A stretch of DNA of 14,035 nucleotides, from contig JACQMB010000028.1 in assembly GCA_016203765.1 (NCBI GenBank), positions 1 to 14,035 on the forward strand. Direction: 5' to 3'. The notes under the pieces were generated by a model that was not told where the DNA came from, did not search any database, and saw only the letters and a program-made list of their open reading frames with translations. Both the position numbers and the translations under genes were made by a program. Source of the stretch: Deltaproteobacteria bacterium. GTDB lineage: Bacteria > UBA10199 > SPLOWO2-01-44-7. This document shows positions 1-6,575 of this stretch, piece after piece (the stretch's first letter is position 1; each line of letters starts with the position of its first letter).

Positions 1-273
1 GTCAGTTTGGACAGTGTGGCGCAGGCCACGCTGGGGACCAGAAAAAGCGGTCACGGGCTGGATGCCATCCGCTACTGGAACCGGAAGGAATTGGATAAAC
101 TAAAAAAATACTGTCTGGATGACGTGCGGATCACCAAGGAAATTTTCGAATTTGGCGCCAAGGCCGGAGAAATTTTTTTCACCGACAAATTCGGCCGCGG
201 CAAAAGGCCGGCCAAGGTGAAGTGGGAATTGGCCGCCGAGGAGGAAAAACAACAGCAAATAAACCTGTTTTGA
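1..273 (+). CDS. RNase H-like exonuclease-domain protein, C-terminal part only
   Basis: The reading frame is open from base 1 to a TGA at 271-273, so this is the 3' end of a gene starting outside the window. About 90 residues are visible. The stretch SLDSVAQATLG, then SGHGLDAIRYW, then YCLDDVRITKEIFEFG resembles the C-terminal end of YprB-like ribonuclease H-fold (DEDD-type) 3'-5' exonuclease domains, where an aspartate of the Y-C-x-x-D-V motif is the last metal ligand. Such domains occur alone or at the C-terminus of DEAD/DEAH helicases, and the visible part cannot distinguish these. The tail is charged (EEEKQQQ) and probably disordered. The TTG at base 7 is internal, not a start. mqnD follows after 4 nt, suggesting cotranscription. 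Family assignment is moderately sure; substrate is unknown. Confidence 0.6.
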   Translation, partial: VSLDSVAQATLGTRKSGHGLDAIRYWNRKELDKLKKYCLDDVRITKEIFEFGAKAGEIFFTDKFGRGKRPAKVKWELAAEEEKQQQINLF

Positions 274-277
274 ATAT

Positions 278-1075
278 ATGATAACTGTTGCTCACAGCTC
301 CGATGCCGATGACGCCTTTATGTTTTACGCGTTGGCGCGCGGCAAAATCGACACGGAAGGGGTTCAGTTTGAACACACCCTTCAAGACATTCAAAAGTGC
401 AATGAGGACGCGCTCAAAAGAAAATTTGACGTGACCGCCATCTCCTTTGCCGCCTACCCGCAGGCGGTCGAAAACTATCTGTTGATGACGTCGGGAGCCA
501 GCATGGGGGAAAAAAATTACGGCCCCTTATTGGCGGCGAAACGGCCGATTCCGCTGGAGGAAGTTGCGAATCAATCCATCGCCATTCCCGGAAGGCAAAC
601 CACCGCCGCTCTGCTTTTAAAGAGGGCCTTTCCGGAAGCCAAAAATTTAAAAGTCTATCCCTTCAATCAAATCATGGAGGCTGTTTTACAAAACGAGGCG
701 GAGATCGGTTTAATCATCCACGAAGGCCAACTGACCTATGCCAAAACAGGCCTCGTCGAAATTTTCAACTTCGGCCGCTGGTGGTGGGAGAGGGAAAAAC
801 TTCCGCTCCCCTTGGGCGGAAATGTGATTGCAAAGGATTTGGAGCCGGTCCTTCAAAAAAAGGTCAACCGGCTTTTGAAGCAATCGATCCAATATGCCCT
901 TGACCACAGGGAAGAGGCCCTCGACTACGCCTTGCGGTTTGCGCGGGGTCTCGATCCAGAGGTTGCCGACCGCTTTGTGGGGATGTATGTGAATGAACGG
1001 ACCCTCGACTACGGTCCCGACGGCAAGATGGCGATTGAAAAATTGCTGGGAATAAAACCGGAGTTTGTTACATGA
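278..1075 (+). CDS. mqnD: 1,4-dihydroxy-6-naphthoate synthase (MqnD), futalosine menaquinone pathway
   Basis: A 265-residue protein of the MqnA/MqnD family, which has a periplasmic-binding-protein fold but acts as a cytosolic enzyme. MqnD converts cyclic dehypoxanthine futalosine to 1,4-dihydroxy-6-naphthoate. Family features seen: DADDAFMFYAL near the N-terminus (where many members have CPNDTFIFYAL), FDVTAISFAAY around residue 50, a glycine-rich NYGPLLAAK near 85, IIHEGQLTY around 147-155 holding the histidine expected to be catalytic, and LPLPLGGNVI around 170, which favours MqnD over MqnA. Length is normal. The ATG lies 4 nt after the upstream stop and has no clear Shine-Dalgarno, so it may depend on coupling. 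The next gene overlaps by 4 nt (ATGA). The pathway partner MqnE is coded at 8635-9726; MqnA, MqnB and MqnC are not in the window. Confidence 0.85.
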   Translation: MITVAHSSDADDAFMFYALARGKIDTEGVQFEHTLQDIQKCNEDALKRKFDVTAISFAAYPQAVENYLLMTSGASMGEKNYGPLLAAKRPIPLEEVANQSIAIPGRQTTAALLLKRAFPEAKNLKVYPFNQIMEAVLQNEAEIGLIIHEGQLTYAKTGLVEIFNFGRWWWEREKLPLPLGGNVIAKDLEPVLQKKVNRLLKQSIQYALDHREEALDYALRFARGLDPEVADRFVGMYVNERTLDYGPDGKMAIEKLLGIKPEFVT

Positions 1076-1929
1076 AATATGAATGTATCATCGTGGGGGG
1101 CGGGCCGGCGGCGTTGGCGGCGGCCTTAAGGCTGAATAAGGCGGGCCGCCAGGTCGTGATGGTGGCCAAGGGAAATCCGGCTTCGGCGGCAGAGCCCTGG
1201 CTTCAGAGTTTAAAGGAGCAAACCCAAAACATTCAAACCATTCCGGAGGAAGTGGTCCAGGCCACCCTGGGGGCCACCGAAAAAAAGGTCGCCACAAAAT
1301 CGGAACAAGTCTTGGAGGCGTCGGCGTTGATTTTGGCCTCCGGATGTTTTGACCGGCAAGGCTTTATTGAAGGGGAGGAAAAATTCGTCGGCCGCGGCGT
1401 TTTTTACAACGCCTATCAGGACGGCCCTTCGCTTGCGGGGAAAACACTGATCGTGGAGGGGAAAACCGAACAGGCCCTTCGGGAGGTTCTCTACCTGAGC
1501 CGCCATGCCGGCAAGATCTATTTCATTGTTCCGGCCATGAGGCTGGAGGGAGATTCCAGACTGACGGAGTGTTTACAAAAAGAACCAAAGATTGAAACGC
1601 TGTTAAGCGCCAGCCTGAAAAAAATCGAGGGGAACGAAACACCCCAAACGGCCGTTGTTTTGAGCGCCGGGGCTGAAAAGGTCATCGAGGCGGACGGGGT
1701 TTTTTTATACGCCCGCCGGAGCCGGCCCCAATATGATTATTTAAGGGGAACGGTCGAAATTTCCGAAGAGGGATGCGTGTTGGTCGACGAAACCTTTATG
1801 ACCTCGATCCCCGGCGTCTTTGCCTGCGGCGACATGATCGCCGGCCAGCCCCAACTCCCCTTTGTCTCCGCCGCCCAAGGAATGGTCGCCGCCATGTCCG
1901 CCGACCGCTGGCTCAACCTCAACGAATAA
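1072..1929 (+). CDS. Thioredoxin-reductase-like flavoprotein lacking CxxC and the NADPH motif
   Basis: A 285-residue protein with the pyridine-nucleotide-disulfide oxidoreductase fold. Seen: an N-terminal FAD dinucleotide motif IIVGGGPAALAAA (residues 6-18), an LILASG stretch (87-91), and a C-terminal FAD-binding block PGVFACGDMIAGQPQLPF (247-264) followed by AAQGMVAAMSA. Thioredoxin reductases normally carry a C-A-T-C redox pair here; the aligned segment reads FYNAYQDG (111-118), so both cysteines are gone. The usual GGGNSA of the NADPH domain is replaced by EGKTEQA (129-135). FAD binding is therefore likely, but disulfide reduction is very unlikely and NADPH use doubtful. It overlaps mqnD by 4 nt, implying translational coupling and perhaps a role linked to quinone synthesis (inference). 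It overlaps the convergent metH/metF-type gene by 11 nt. Exact function is unknown. Confidence 0.75.
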   Translation: MKYECIIVGGGPAALAAALRLNKAGRQVVMVAKGNPASAAEPWLQSLKEQTQNIQTIPEEVVQATLGATEKKVATKSEQVLEASALILASGCFDRQGFIEGEEKFVGRGVFYNAYQDGPSLAGKTLIVEGKTEQALREVLYLSRHAGKIYFIVPAMRLEGDSRLTECLQKEPKIETLLSASLKKIEGNETPQTAVVLSAGAEKVIEADGVFLYARRSRPQYDYLRGTVEISEEGCVLVDETFMTSIPGVFACGDMIAGQPQLPFVSAAQGMVAAMSADRWLNLNE

Positions 1930-3772
1930 CTTCCAGCAGTTCCACCACCGGTTCGTATTTGCCAAAGGGTGGAAAGATGTAAACGCCCTGCACGCCAGGC
2001 ATGTCACGGGCTTCGCGCAGGGCTTCTTTGGCCACGGTCAGGCCGACATCACGCTGGGCCTCTTTGGATACGGCTTGGCGCAGGCGATCCATCACCGAAT
2101 CGGGGACTTGCATCCCCGGCACTTCATTATGCAAAAATTCGGCGTTTTTCAGGCTGGCCAGAGGCAAGACGCCGATAAAGAAGGGGATTTTTAAAAAGCC
2201 GCGGCACTTGGTCAGAAAAGTGTCGAGCAATTTCGATTCATAAACCGGCTGGGAAAAAATAAACTCGGCCCCCGCTTCGATTTTTTTCCGAAGGCGCTCC
2301 GCTTCCAAATCCATGTCGATCGCCCCCGGATTACAGCCGCAGCCGATCACCAGCGAAGTCGCCTCGCCAATGGGGCGGTTGGAAAAATCAAGCCCGCGGT
2401 TTAAATTTTTAATAAAGTGAATCAGGCCGATCGCGTCCACATCGAAAACCGGCGTGGCGTCGGGGTATTCCCCCATCTTGGGGGGATCGCCGGTAATCAC
2501 CAGAATATTTTTCAGGCCGATGGCGTTGCATCCGATCAGATCCATTTGCATCCCCAGCAAATTCCGGTCGCGACAGCAATAGTGTATGACCGTTTCCATT
2601 CCAATCTGGTCGCGGATCAGGACCGACATCGCCATCGGCGACATGCGGGCCATCGCCCGCGGGCCGTCGGCGATGTTGATCACATCGACCCCATGCCCTT
2701 TTAGAAACTTGGCGCCGGCCACCGCTCTGGAGGCGTCCAGACCTTTGGGGGGGTCAATTTCAACACTGACCATGAATTTTTTGCCGAGGTTGGCGCCGAA
2801 TTGGGAGCGTTTTTCCAGCGGGAGAGGTTCACAACCGGCGATCTTTTCTTCCTCTTTGACTTGGGCATGGATTGTTTCAATTTTTTTGCCGGGCCGAAGC
2901 GTTTTTAAATAGCGCTTCATCTCCTTGATCATCGCCGGCGTGGTGCCGCAACAGCCCCCGATCAAAAGGGCGCCGGCCTGGCCCAGGCGCCTTGCGTATT
3001 CGGCCATGTATTCGGGCGTGGCCATATAAATAAGGCGGTTTTGTTTGGTCTGCGGGAGGCCGGCGTTGGGAAAGGCCGACAGCGGCTTTGTGGCCACCGG
3101 GTGCATCAGCTTGATCGCCTCCAAAACGCCGACCGGCCCGGCACAGCAATTGACCCCGATTACATCGACATCCCAGTTGTTCAATTTTTGGCAGACATCG
3201 GCCGGCTGTAAACCCTTAAAACCCTCTTCCCCTTCGTATTGAAGGGTGACTTGGGCGATGAGCGGGATTTTTTTGGAAACGCGGCGCGCCGTTTCAACCG
3301 CCATCTTTAGCTCTTCCAGATTGTAGAAAGTTTCAAGGATGAGACAATCAACCTCCCCTTCAAGCAACCCCTCGATCTGTTCGGCAAAGAGCTCCTTAAT
3401 TTCCGTTTTACCGAGTGAGCGGGCCGCCTTGGCGGCCCAGGAGAGGGGGCCGACCGATCCGGCCACGTAGGCCTGACCCTTGGCGGCGTCTTTGGCGATG
3501 CTCGCGCCGGCCCGGTTGATCTCCTTAACCTTCTTTTCAAAACCGTAGGCGGCCAGGGCCAAACGATTGGCGGTAAAGGTGTTGGTCTCCAAGAGCTGGG
3601 CGCCGGCGTTGAGATAATCGCTGTGGATGTCGCGAATCAGTTTGGGGCTGGAAAGATTGAGCTCGTCGTAACTGCGGTTGATGAAGATCCCGCGGGCGTA
3701 AATCTCGGTCCCCATCGCCCCGTCGCCCAGGATGCCATCCTCGGTAAGGGCCTCTAAAAATGGTTTGAGCAT
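1919..3772 (-). CDS. Bifunctional homocysteine S-methyltransferase / methylenetetrahydrofolate reductase
   Basis: A 617-residue two-domain cytosolic enzyme, close in length and layout to Bacillus YitJ. The homocysteine methyltransferase barrel covers about residues 1-295: GDGAMGT (16-22), GVNCC (206-210) and GGCCGTTP (272-279) give the cysteines that bind zinc and activate homocysteine. The methylenetetrahydrofolate reductase barrel covers about 325-617: VSVEIDPPKG (335-344) with the conserved glutamate at 338, followed by NIADGPRAM and ITGDPPK, the last typical of FAD/folate binding in MetF. It should reduce 5,10-methylene-THF and pass a methyl group to homocysteine to make methionine, although the in vivo methyl donor for such fusions is less certain. 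It has its own divergent promoter region shared with greA (3773-3837), and its stop lies inside the end of the convergent flavoprotein gene. The ATG has a weak AGAGG directly upstream. Confidence 0.9.
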   Translation of the reverse strand: MLKPFLEALTEDGILGDGAMGTEIYARGIFINRSYDELNLSSPKLIRDIHSDYLNAGAQLLETNTFTANRLALAAYGFEKKVKEINRAGASIAKDAAKGQAYVAGSVGPLSWAAKAARSLGKTEIKELFAEQIEGLLEGEVDCLILETFYNLEELKMAVETARRVSKKIPLIAQVTLQYEGEEGFKGLQPADVCQKLNNWDVDVIGVNCCAGPVGVLEAIKLMHPVATKPLSAFPNAGLPQTKQNRLIYMATPEYMAEYARRLGQAGALLIGGCCGTTPAMIKEMKRYLKTLRPGKKIETIHAQVKEEEKIAGCEPLPLEKRSQFGANLGKKFMVSVEIDPPKGLDASRAVAGAKFLKGHGVDVINIADGPRAMARMSPMAMSVLIRDQIGMETVIHYCCRDRNLLGMQMDLIGCNAIGLKNILVITGDPPKMGEYPDATPVFDVDAIGLIHFIKNLNRGLDFSNRPIGEATSLVIGCGCNPGAIDMDLEAERLRKKIEAGAEFIFSQPVYESKLLDTFLTKCRGFLKIPFFIGVLPLASLKNAEFLHNEVPGMQVPDSVMDRLRQAVSKEAQRDVGLTVAKEALREARDMPGVQGVYIFPPFGKYEPVVELLEVIR

Positions 3773-3837
3773 CCTCTACGCTCTAGCGAATCACCCCCCT
3801 TGAAGCAAGAAGTTTGTTGTGTTAGGGAATGCCGCGT

Positions 3838-4311
3838 ATGCACAAAATCCCAATGACCCCCGAGGGGAAGAAAAAAATGGAGGCGAGGCTCAAGCACCTC
3901 AAGGCGGTGGAGCGGCCGAAAATTATCATGGCGATTGAAGAGGCGAGGGGCCACGGCGATCTCTCGGAGAATGCCGAATACCATGCCGCCAAAGAGGCCC
4001 AGGCCCATTTGAGCCGGGAACTGCGCGAGATAGAAGACAAGCTGGCCCGGGCCCAGGTGATCGACCCCAGTCAATTCAATCATTCCAAAGTGACTTTTGG
4101 CGCCTCCGTAACATTAGAAGATGCCGAGACCGGCGAAGAAAAGACTTATCAGATCGTCGGCCCTGACGAGTCGGATGTAAAAGCTGGAAAAATCTCGGTG
4201 GTCTCCCCCATCGCCAAAGCCCTGATCGGCAAGGAAAAAGGAGATGTCGTCACCGTCTCCACCCCCAAGGGTCCCAAGGAATTAGCAATCCTCTCCGTTC
4301 GGTTCAATTAA
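3838..4311 (+). CDS. greA: Transcription elongation factor GreA
   Basis: GreA rescues backtracked RNA polymerase by inserting its coiled coil into the secondary channel and stimulating transcript cleavage. The protein shows the N-terminal coiled-coil block with the tip sequence GDLSENAEYHAAKEAQ and a C-terminal globular domain (GASVTLED, YQIVGPDESD, SPIAKALIGKEKGD, VSTPKG). An upstream in-frame ATG exists at 3829, but I chose 3838: the AGGGA at 3824-3828 sits about 9 nt from 3838 and directly abuts 3829. The shorter protein (157 aa) also puts the tip acidic residues at D41 and E44 and reads M-x-x-I-P-M-T, exactly as in E. coli GreA. It appears monocistronic; an inverted repeat begins right after the stop. 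Identification is very secure. Confidence 0.96.
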   Translation: MHKIPMTPEGKKKMEARLKHLKAVERPKIIMAIEEARGHGDLSENAEYHAAKEAQAHLSRELREIEDKLARAQVIDPSQFNHSKVTFGASVTLEDAETGEEKTYQIVGPDESDVKAGKISVVSPIAKALIGKEKGDVVTVSTPKGPKELAILSVRFN

Positions 4312-4369
4312 GGGAGTGGTGGAAAACTCAATTGATTGTCATTGACACAGCGAGTTTTCCACCACTCCC
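4312..4369. repeat. 18-bp perfect inverted repeat around a 22-nt spacer
   Basis: The left arm GGGAGTGGTGGAAAACTC (4312-4329) begins one base after the greA stop, and its exact reverse complement lies at 4352-4369. The spacer 4330-4351 contains a smaller palindrome, TGTCATTGACA (4337-4347). There is no T-run after either arm, so it is not a standard intrinsic terminator, although an 18-bp RNA stem could still stop RNase or polymerase. The right arm is also part of the transposase-like frame on the minus strand (it would code GSGGKL). This suggests a rearrangement or mobile-element scar rather than a designed terminator. Confidence 0.85.
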
Positions 4370-4489
4370 ATCATGCATAAGGGGGCGAACGACTCGCCTA
4401 AAATGCCACTCAAAACTCTCCGGATCGATCAGATGTTCGATCCACCGGGTGTCCCAAAAGCTGGTTTGTGGGGGTGTTTTGTCGAGCAT
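4328..4489 (-). pseudogene. Probable N-terminal remnant of a DDE transposase
   Basis: A minus-strand frame starting at an ATG (4489) has a strong Shine-Dalgarno, AGAGGAGG, about 5 nt upstream. It codes 53 residues beginning MLDKTPPQTSFWDTRWIEHL and continuing through PESFEWHFRRVVRPLMHDG to a TGA at 4328. The pattern F-W-D-T...H-L-I...E-S-F...F-R...V-x-P-L resembles the first 40-50 residues of IS1182-like DDE transposases, which run 400-500 residues; the catalytic core is absent. The frame runs into the 18-bp inverted repeat and ends, so the element appears deleted downstream. A good ribosome site on a truncated frame argues for a recent decay product. Family assignment is from memory of the motif pattern and is tentative; a short standalone protein is the alternative. 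An upstream in-frame ATG at 4546 is less likely. Confidence 0.4.
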
Positions 4490-4603
4490 GACGGCCTCCT
4501 CTTTTAAAGTTTTTTGAAGGGCTTTTTCGGAAAACGAGCTAAGCATATAATATCATACACAAATATATCCATTGCCAAAAGTGAAAAAAAGTGAAAAATC
4601 GAC
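4490..4603. other. AT-rich spacer between transposase remnant and SUMF-domain gene
   Basis: This part of the 349-nt gene-poor stretch 4312-4660 is clearly more AT-rich than the surrounding genes, with runs such as ATATAATATCATA and repeated GTGAAAAA blocks at 4581-4598. No convincing coding frame, tRNA or terminator is seen in it. It may hold the remnant's promoter on the minus strand. Confidence 0.4.
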
Positions 4604-4630
4604 GCAACTTTTTCCAAGTTCTGCCGATAA
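4604..4630 (+). promoter_or_regulatory. Possible sigma-28 (FliA)-type promoter
   Basis: GCCGATAA at 4623-4630 exactly matches the -10 element of the FliA consensus (TAAA or TCAAGTTT, 11-nt spacer, GCCGATAA). Eleven bases upstream, GCAACTTT (4604-4611) matches TCAAGTTT at 6 of 8 positions. The start of transcription would fall around 4637, just before the AAGGAGG ribosome site (4649-4655) of the downstream gene. The alternative is an ordinary sigma-70 promoter using TATAGA at 4633-4638. Confidence 0.45.
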
Positions 4631-4660
4631 CTATAGAGAGGGGAGTCAAGGAGGATTATC

Positions 4661-5608
4661 ATGCGTGTACCGATTATCACATGTGGAGCCGCCGCTCTGG
4701 AGGCGTTGTTTTTAAGTGGGTATAACAAAAAGGCGGAACAGACTCCAAAGAAGGATGAGCCCACTCCAAAGCAGGATGAGCCCTTCCCCAATGATTGGAT
4801 CTCCATTCCGGCCGGTTCTTTTAAAAGAGGGGATGAAAACGGCGAGAAAGATGAGAAGCCGGTCAAGGATATCTACGTTTCCGCCTTTGAACTGCAAAAA
4901 CATGAAGTCACATACGGGGAATATCGAGGCGTTCTGGCCAAACAAAAAGGAAAACCATTTGAGGCGGTTGTGCAATGCGGGGATGAACCGGCGGTAACTA
5001 TCTCTAAATCGTCACGAAAAGGATTTTTTTTCGCATATGACGGGATCAAAAATGCCTGTAAAGATGATAAGAGTTTTACGATTTCTTCTGTAAAAAATTT
5101 TCCCGAAGAGCAGACCGACAACAACCAATTCAACGGAGATAATCAGCCGGCCCTTGTCAATTGGTTTGGGGCTCAAAGCTATTGTGAAGCGATCGGCGGC
5201 AGACTCCCTACGGAGGCCGAGTGGGAGAGGGCGGCCAAGGGAAAGAGCGGCAACGATAAATATCCGACCAGCCATCCCGACACCCTGGTAAAAGACGGCG
5301 AATATTTGGCCAATTACAGTTGGAAGGGTTCGGCAAATGTTTGTTCCTACCCGGAGAGCAGCTATGGATTTTGTGACCTGGCTGGAAACGTATGGGAGTG
5401 GGTAGCCGACTGGTACCAAGCCGAGGCCTACACAAGTTCCGAGACAAAAGATCCCAAAGGCCCTGTTAATGCCTCCAATAAAGGTTTGCGCGGTGAGTCC
5501 TGGTACTTCGGCTATGCCGGGCACTTGCGCGCCGCGTTTCGCGGCCGCGACTTGCCCGATGTTCGCTACTACGACGTCGGGTTTCGTTGCGCCCGCCAGG
5601 GCTCCTAA
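4661..5608 (+). CDS. SUMF/FGE-fold exported protein with a defective lipobox, probably non-catalytic
   Basis: A 315-residue protein. Residues 1-20 look like a signal peptide ending LFLSG, but position 21, where a lipoprotein would have cysteine, is tyrosine (TAT versus TGT), and a glutamate (E14) interrupts the hydrophobic core. A short charged linker of two TPKxDEP repeats (28-41) follows. The rest is a formylglycine-generating-enzyme-type (SUMF1) domain: WISIPAGSFKRGDE (46-59), HEVTYGEY (81-88), PALVNWFGAQSYCEA (163-177), GGRLPTEAEWERAAKG (179-194), GFCDLAGNVWEWVADWY (236-252) and the ending DVGFRCA (305-311). The region that holds the two catalytic cysteines in true FGE reads SWYFGYAGHLRAAFRGRD and lacks them, so it probably binds something rather than modifying sulfatases. 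No sulfatase gene is nearby. The ATG follows AAGGAGGATTATC. It lies in the accessory segment beside a transposase remnant and looks richer in AT than neighbouring genes. Confidence 0.85.
   Translation: MRVPIITCGAAALEALFLSGYNKKAEQTPKKDEPTPKQDEPFPNDWISIPAGSFKRGDENGEKDEKPVKDIYVSAFELQKHEVTYGEYRGVLAKQKGKPFEAVVQCGDEPAVTISKSSRKGFFFAYDGIKNACKDDKSFTISSVKNFPEEQTDNNQFNGDNQPALVNWFGAQSYCEAIGGRLPTEAEWERAAKGKSGNDKYPTSHPDTLVKDGEYLANYSWKGSANVCSYPESSYGFCDLAGNVWEWVADWYQAEAYTSSETKDPKGPVNASNKGLRGESWYFGYAGHLRAAFRGRDLPDVRYYDVGFRCARQGS
4742..4783 (+). repeat. Two tandem 21-bp units coding the TPKxDEP linker
   Basis: Bases 4742-4762 and 4763-4783 are identical except at one position (A versus C, giving Lys versus Gln). 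They encode two copies of a seven-residue charged proline-containing unit between the signal peptide and the SUMF domain. This is typical of slippage-prone linkers in cell-surface proteins, so the copy number may vary between strains. Confidence 0.85.
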
Positions 5609-5745
5609 AAAGACGAGGCGAGCGTTATCAGTGGGGTTTTTTATTTTAATCAACCCAATTCCCATCTAACACTAGTAAATAAATTACTTCCAAGCCTTCT
5701 TGAAACCAAAAGTCCGCTAGAGAAAATCAACAGCCTCCTCAAACC

Positions 5746-5785
5746 GTCAAATTTTTGACAGGTGGGTGTCAAAATTGCCGACACC
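5746..5785. promoter_or_regulatory. Cluster of inverted GTCAAA/TTTGAC half-sites, probable activator-binding region
   Basis: A perfect 8-bp inverted repeat, TTTTGACA (5753-5760) and TGTCAAAA (5767-5774), is separated by GGTGGG. A further GTCAAA at 5746-5751 forms a second palindrome with TTTGAC (5754-5759). GGTGTC (5765-5770) also pairs with GACACC (5780-5785). The two GTCAAA copies start 22 bp apart, close to two helical turns. The cluster lies about 110-155 bp upstream of the predicted sigma-54 start, the usual place for enhancer sites of NtrC-type activators. The binding protein is unknown. TTGACA here could instead be a sigma-70 -35 element. Confidence 0.55.
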
Positions 5786-5873
5786 TCGGCGTGCCGGGGG
5801 CCAATGAGGTATCCGCTACCATGCTAACTTGCTAAAATCACACAACAATTTATTTTTGTCGCCTTGGTCGAAA

Positions 5874-5890
5874 TTGGCACGCCTCTTGCT
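5874..5890 (+). promoter_or_regulatory. Sigma-54 (RpoN) promoter, near-perfect consensus
   Basis: TTGGCACGCCTCTTGCT matches the RpoN consensus TTGGCACG-N4-TTGCT at every specified position. The invariant GG (5876-5877) and GC (5888-5889) have the required 10-bp spacing. Transcription would begin near 5900, leaving a leader of about 15 nt that holds the GGAGGG ribosome site (5904-5909) before the ATG at 5915. Orientation and position fit the downstream exported-protein gene exactly. Confidence 0.87.
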
Positions 5891-5914
5891 ATAAAAGGGT
5901 AGTGGAGGGTTGTT

Positions 5915-6520
5915 ATGGGGTTTCTCAAGGCCGTCACCTTTATCACCTTGTGGATTCTGCTTAGTTTTTTTTGGGTCAGTTTCGGTCAGGGGCAGGCCAA
6001 AATTTGTTCGGACTATGGCCAGATGGAGACGTGGTTGAAACCCCACCCGGTTTTAAAAAGCTGGTTTTATTTTTATACCGACCGGCAAAACTGCGCAACC
6101 GATGAGGAAACTTTTTTCAAAACCCTGGCCGCCAGCGAGCCCCTCTCCATCAAATTGAATCAGGCCGAGGTGACCTTCGAGCAATTCTATGTTCCCCTCT
6201 ATCATATCTTGTCGATTGTCGATTGGAACGAAATCGGCAGGGAGGAGTTTCAAAAAATCCAGAGTGATTTGAACGTGATCAACCATTCCCTGCAAAGGGT
6301 CCTGGACAGGATGAATCTGGCTGACCAGGACTATTTACGGGCGGTGGTTCTTTCGGATCTCCCCAGTGAATTTGTACAGGAGGCCGCTCCGCAAGAGGCC
6401 CTCGGTTCCGGCCTTCTTTCCCGAAGACTCAATCGCGAAACCGGTCCCCGGCGATTGCCAATCGACACCCACGATATCGTCCCCGCCCCCTACGAACGCG
6501 CCTACGCGATTGAAAAATAA
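5915..6520 (+). CDS. Exported protein of unknown function under sigma-54 control
   Basis: A 201-residue protein that I do not recognise. Residues 5-24 are strongly hydrophobic (VTFITLWILLSFFWVSF) after a single lysine, followed by GQGQAKI, so it has a signal peptide with likely cleavage after A28, or else an uncleaved membrane anchor. The mature part has two cysteines (C31, C60), which could form a disulfide, and an aromatic-rich segment SWFYFYTD (49-56). Next comes a mostly helical region (about 85-150, including FEQFYVPLYHILSIVDW), then a low-complexity Arg/Pro-rich tail (165-195). No catalytic motif is visible. GGAGGG lies 5 nt before the ATG. The sigma-54 promoter directly upstream and probable enhancer sites mean it should be induced only by a dedicated activator. 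The next gene starts 55 nt later, so cotranscription with trkH is possible. Confidence 0.8.
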   Translation: MGFLKAVTFITLWILLSFFWVSFGQGQAKICSDYGQMETWLKPHPVLKSWFYFYTDRQNCATDEETFFKTLAASEPLSIKLNQAEVTFEQFYVPLYHILSIVDWNEIGREEFQKIQSDLNVINHSLQRVLDRMNLADQDYLRAVVLSDLPSEFVQEAAPQEALGSGLLSRRLNRETGPRRLPIDTHDIVPAPYERAYAIEK

Positions 6521-6575
6521 TCCGTCACGATTCAAGAGTTGACCCCCTTTTATAGGTTTAGTATGCAGGCGGCCG

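Larger units (their letters stand above)
5609..5914. other. 306-nt intergenic region: palindromic half-sites and a sigma-54 promoter
   Basis: No coding frame of note. From left to right: a T-rich tract at 5635-5646 after weak complementarity between CGCCCGCC (about 5590) and GGCGAGCG (about 5618), which is not good enough to call a terminator; an AT-rich stretch to about 5700; a cluster of GTCAAA/TTTGAC elements at 5746-5785; GC-rich small stems GCCGA/TCGGC at 5777-5790; and a sigma-54 promoter at 5874-5890. The last two groups are listed separately. Confidence 0.6.

Noticed and set aside
2001..3242. Several plus-strand frames of 65-110 residues opposite the methionine/folate enzyme
   Set aside because: They overlap each other and a well-supported 617-residue gene, and show no motifs or ribosome sites.
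4312..4369. 18-bp inverted repeat as a standard greA terminator
   Set aside because: The spacer is long (22 nt) and neither arm is followed by a T-run; overlap with the transposase-like frame fits a rearrangement better.
5012..5665. 217-residue open frame antisense to the SUMF-domain gene
   Set aside because: The plus-strand frame has clear SUMF motifs and a strong ribosome site; the antisense frame has no recognisable domain and is a shadow.
6538..6575. TTGACC and nearby TATAGG as a trkH promoter
   Set aside because: No -10 element lies at 16-18 bp from TTGACC; readthrough from the sigma-54 unit is just as likely.
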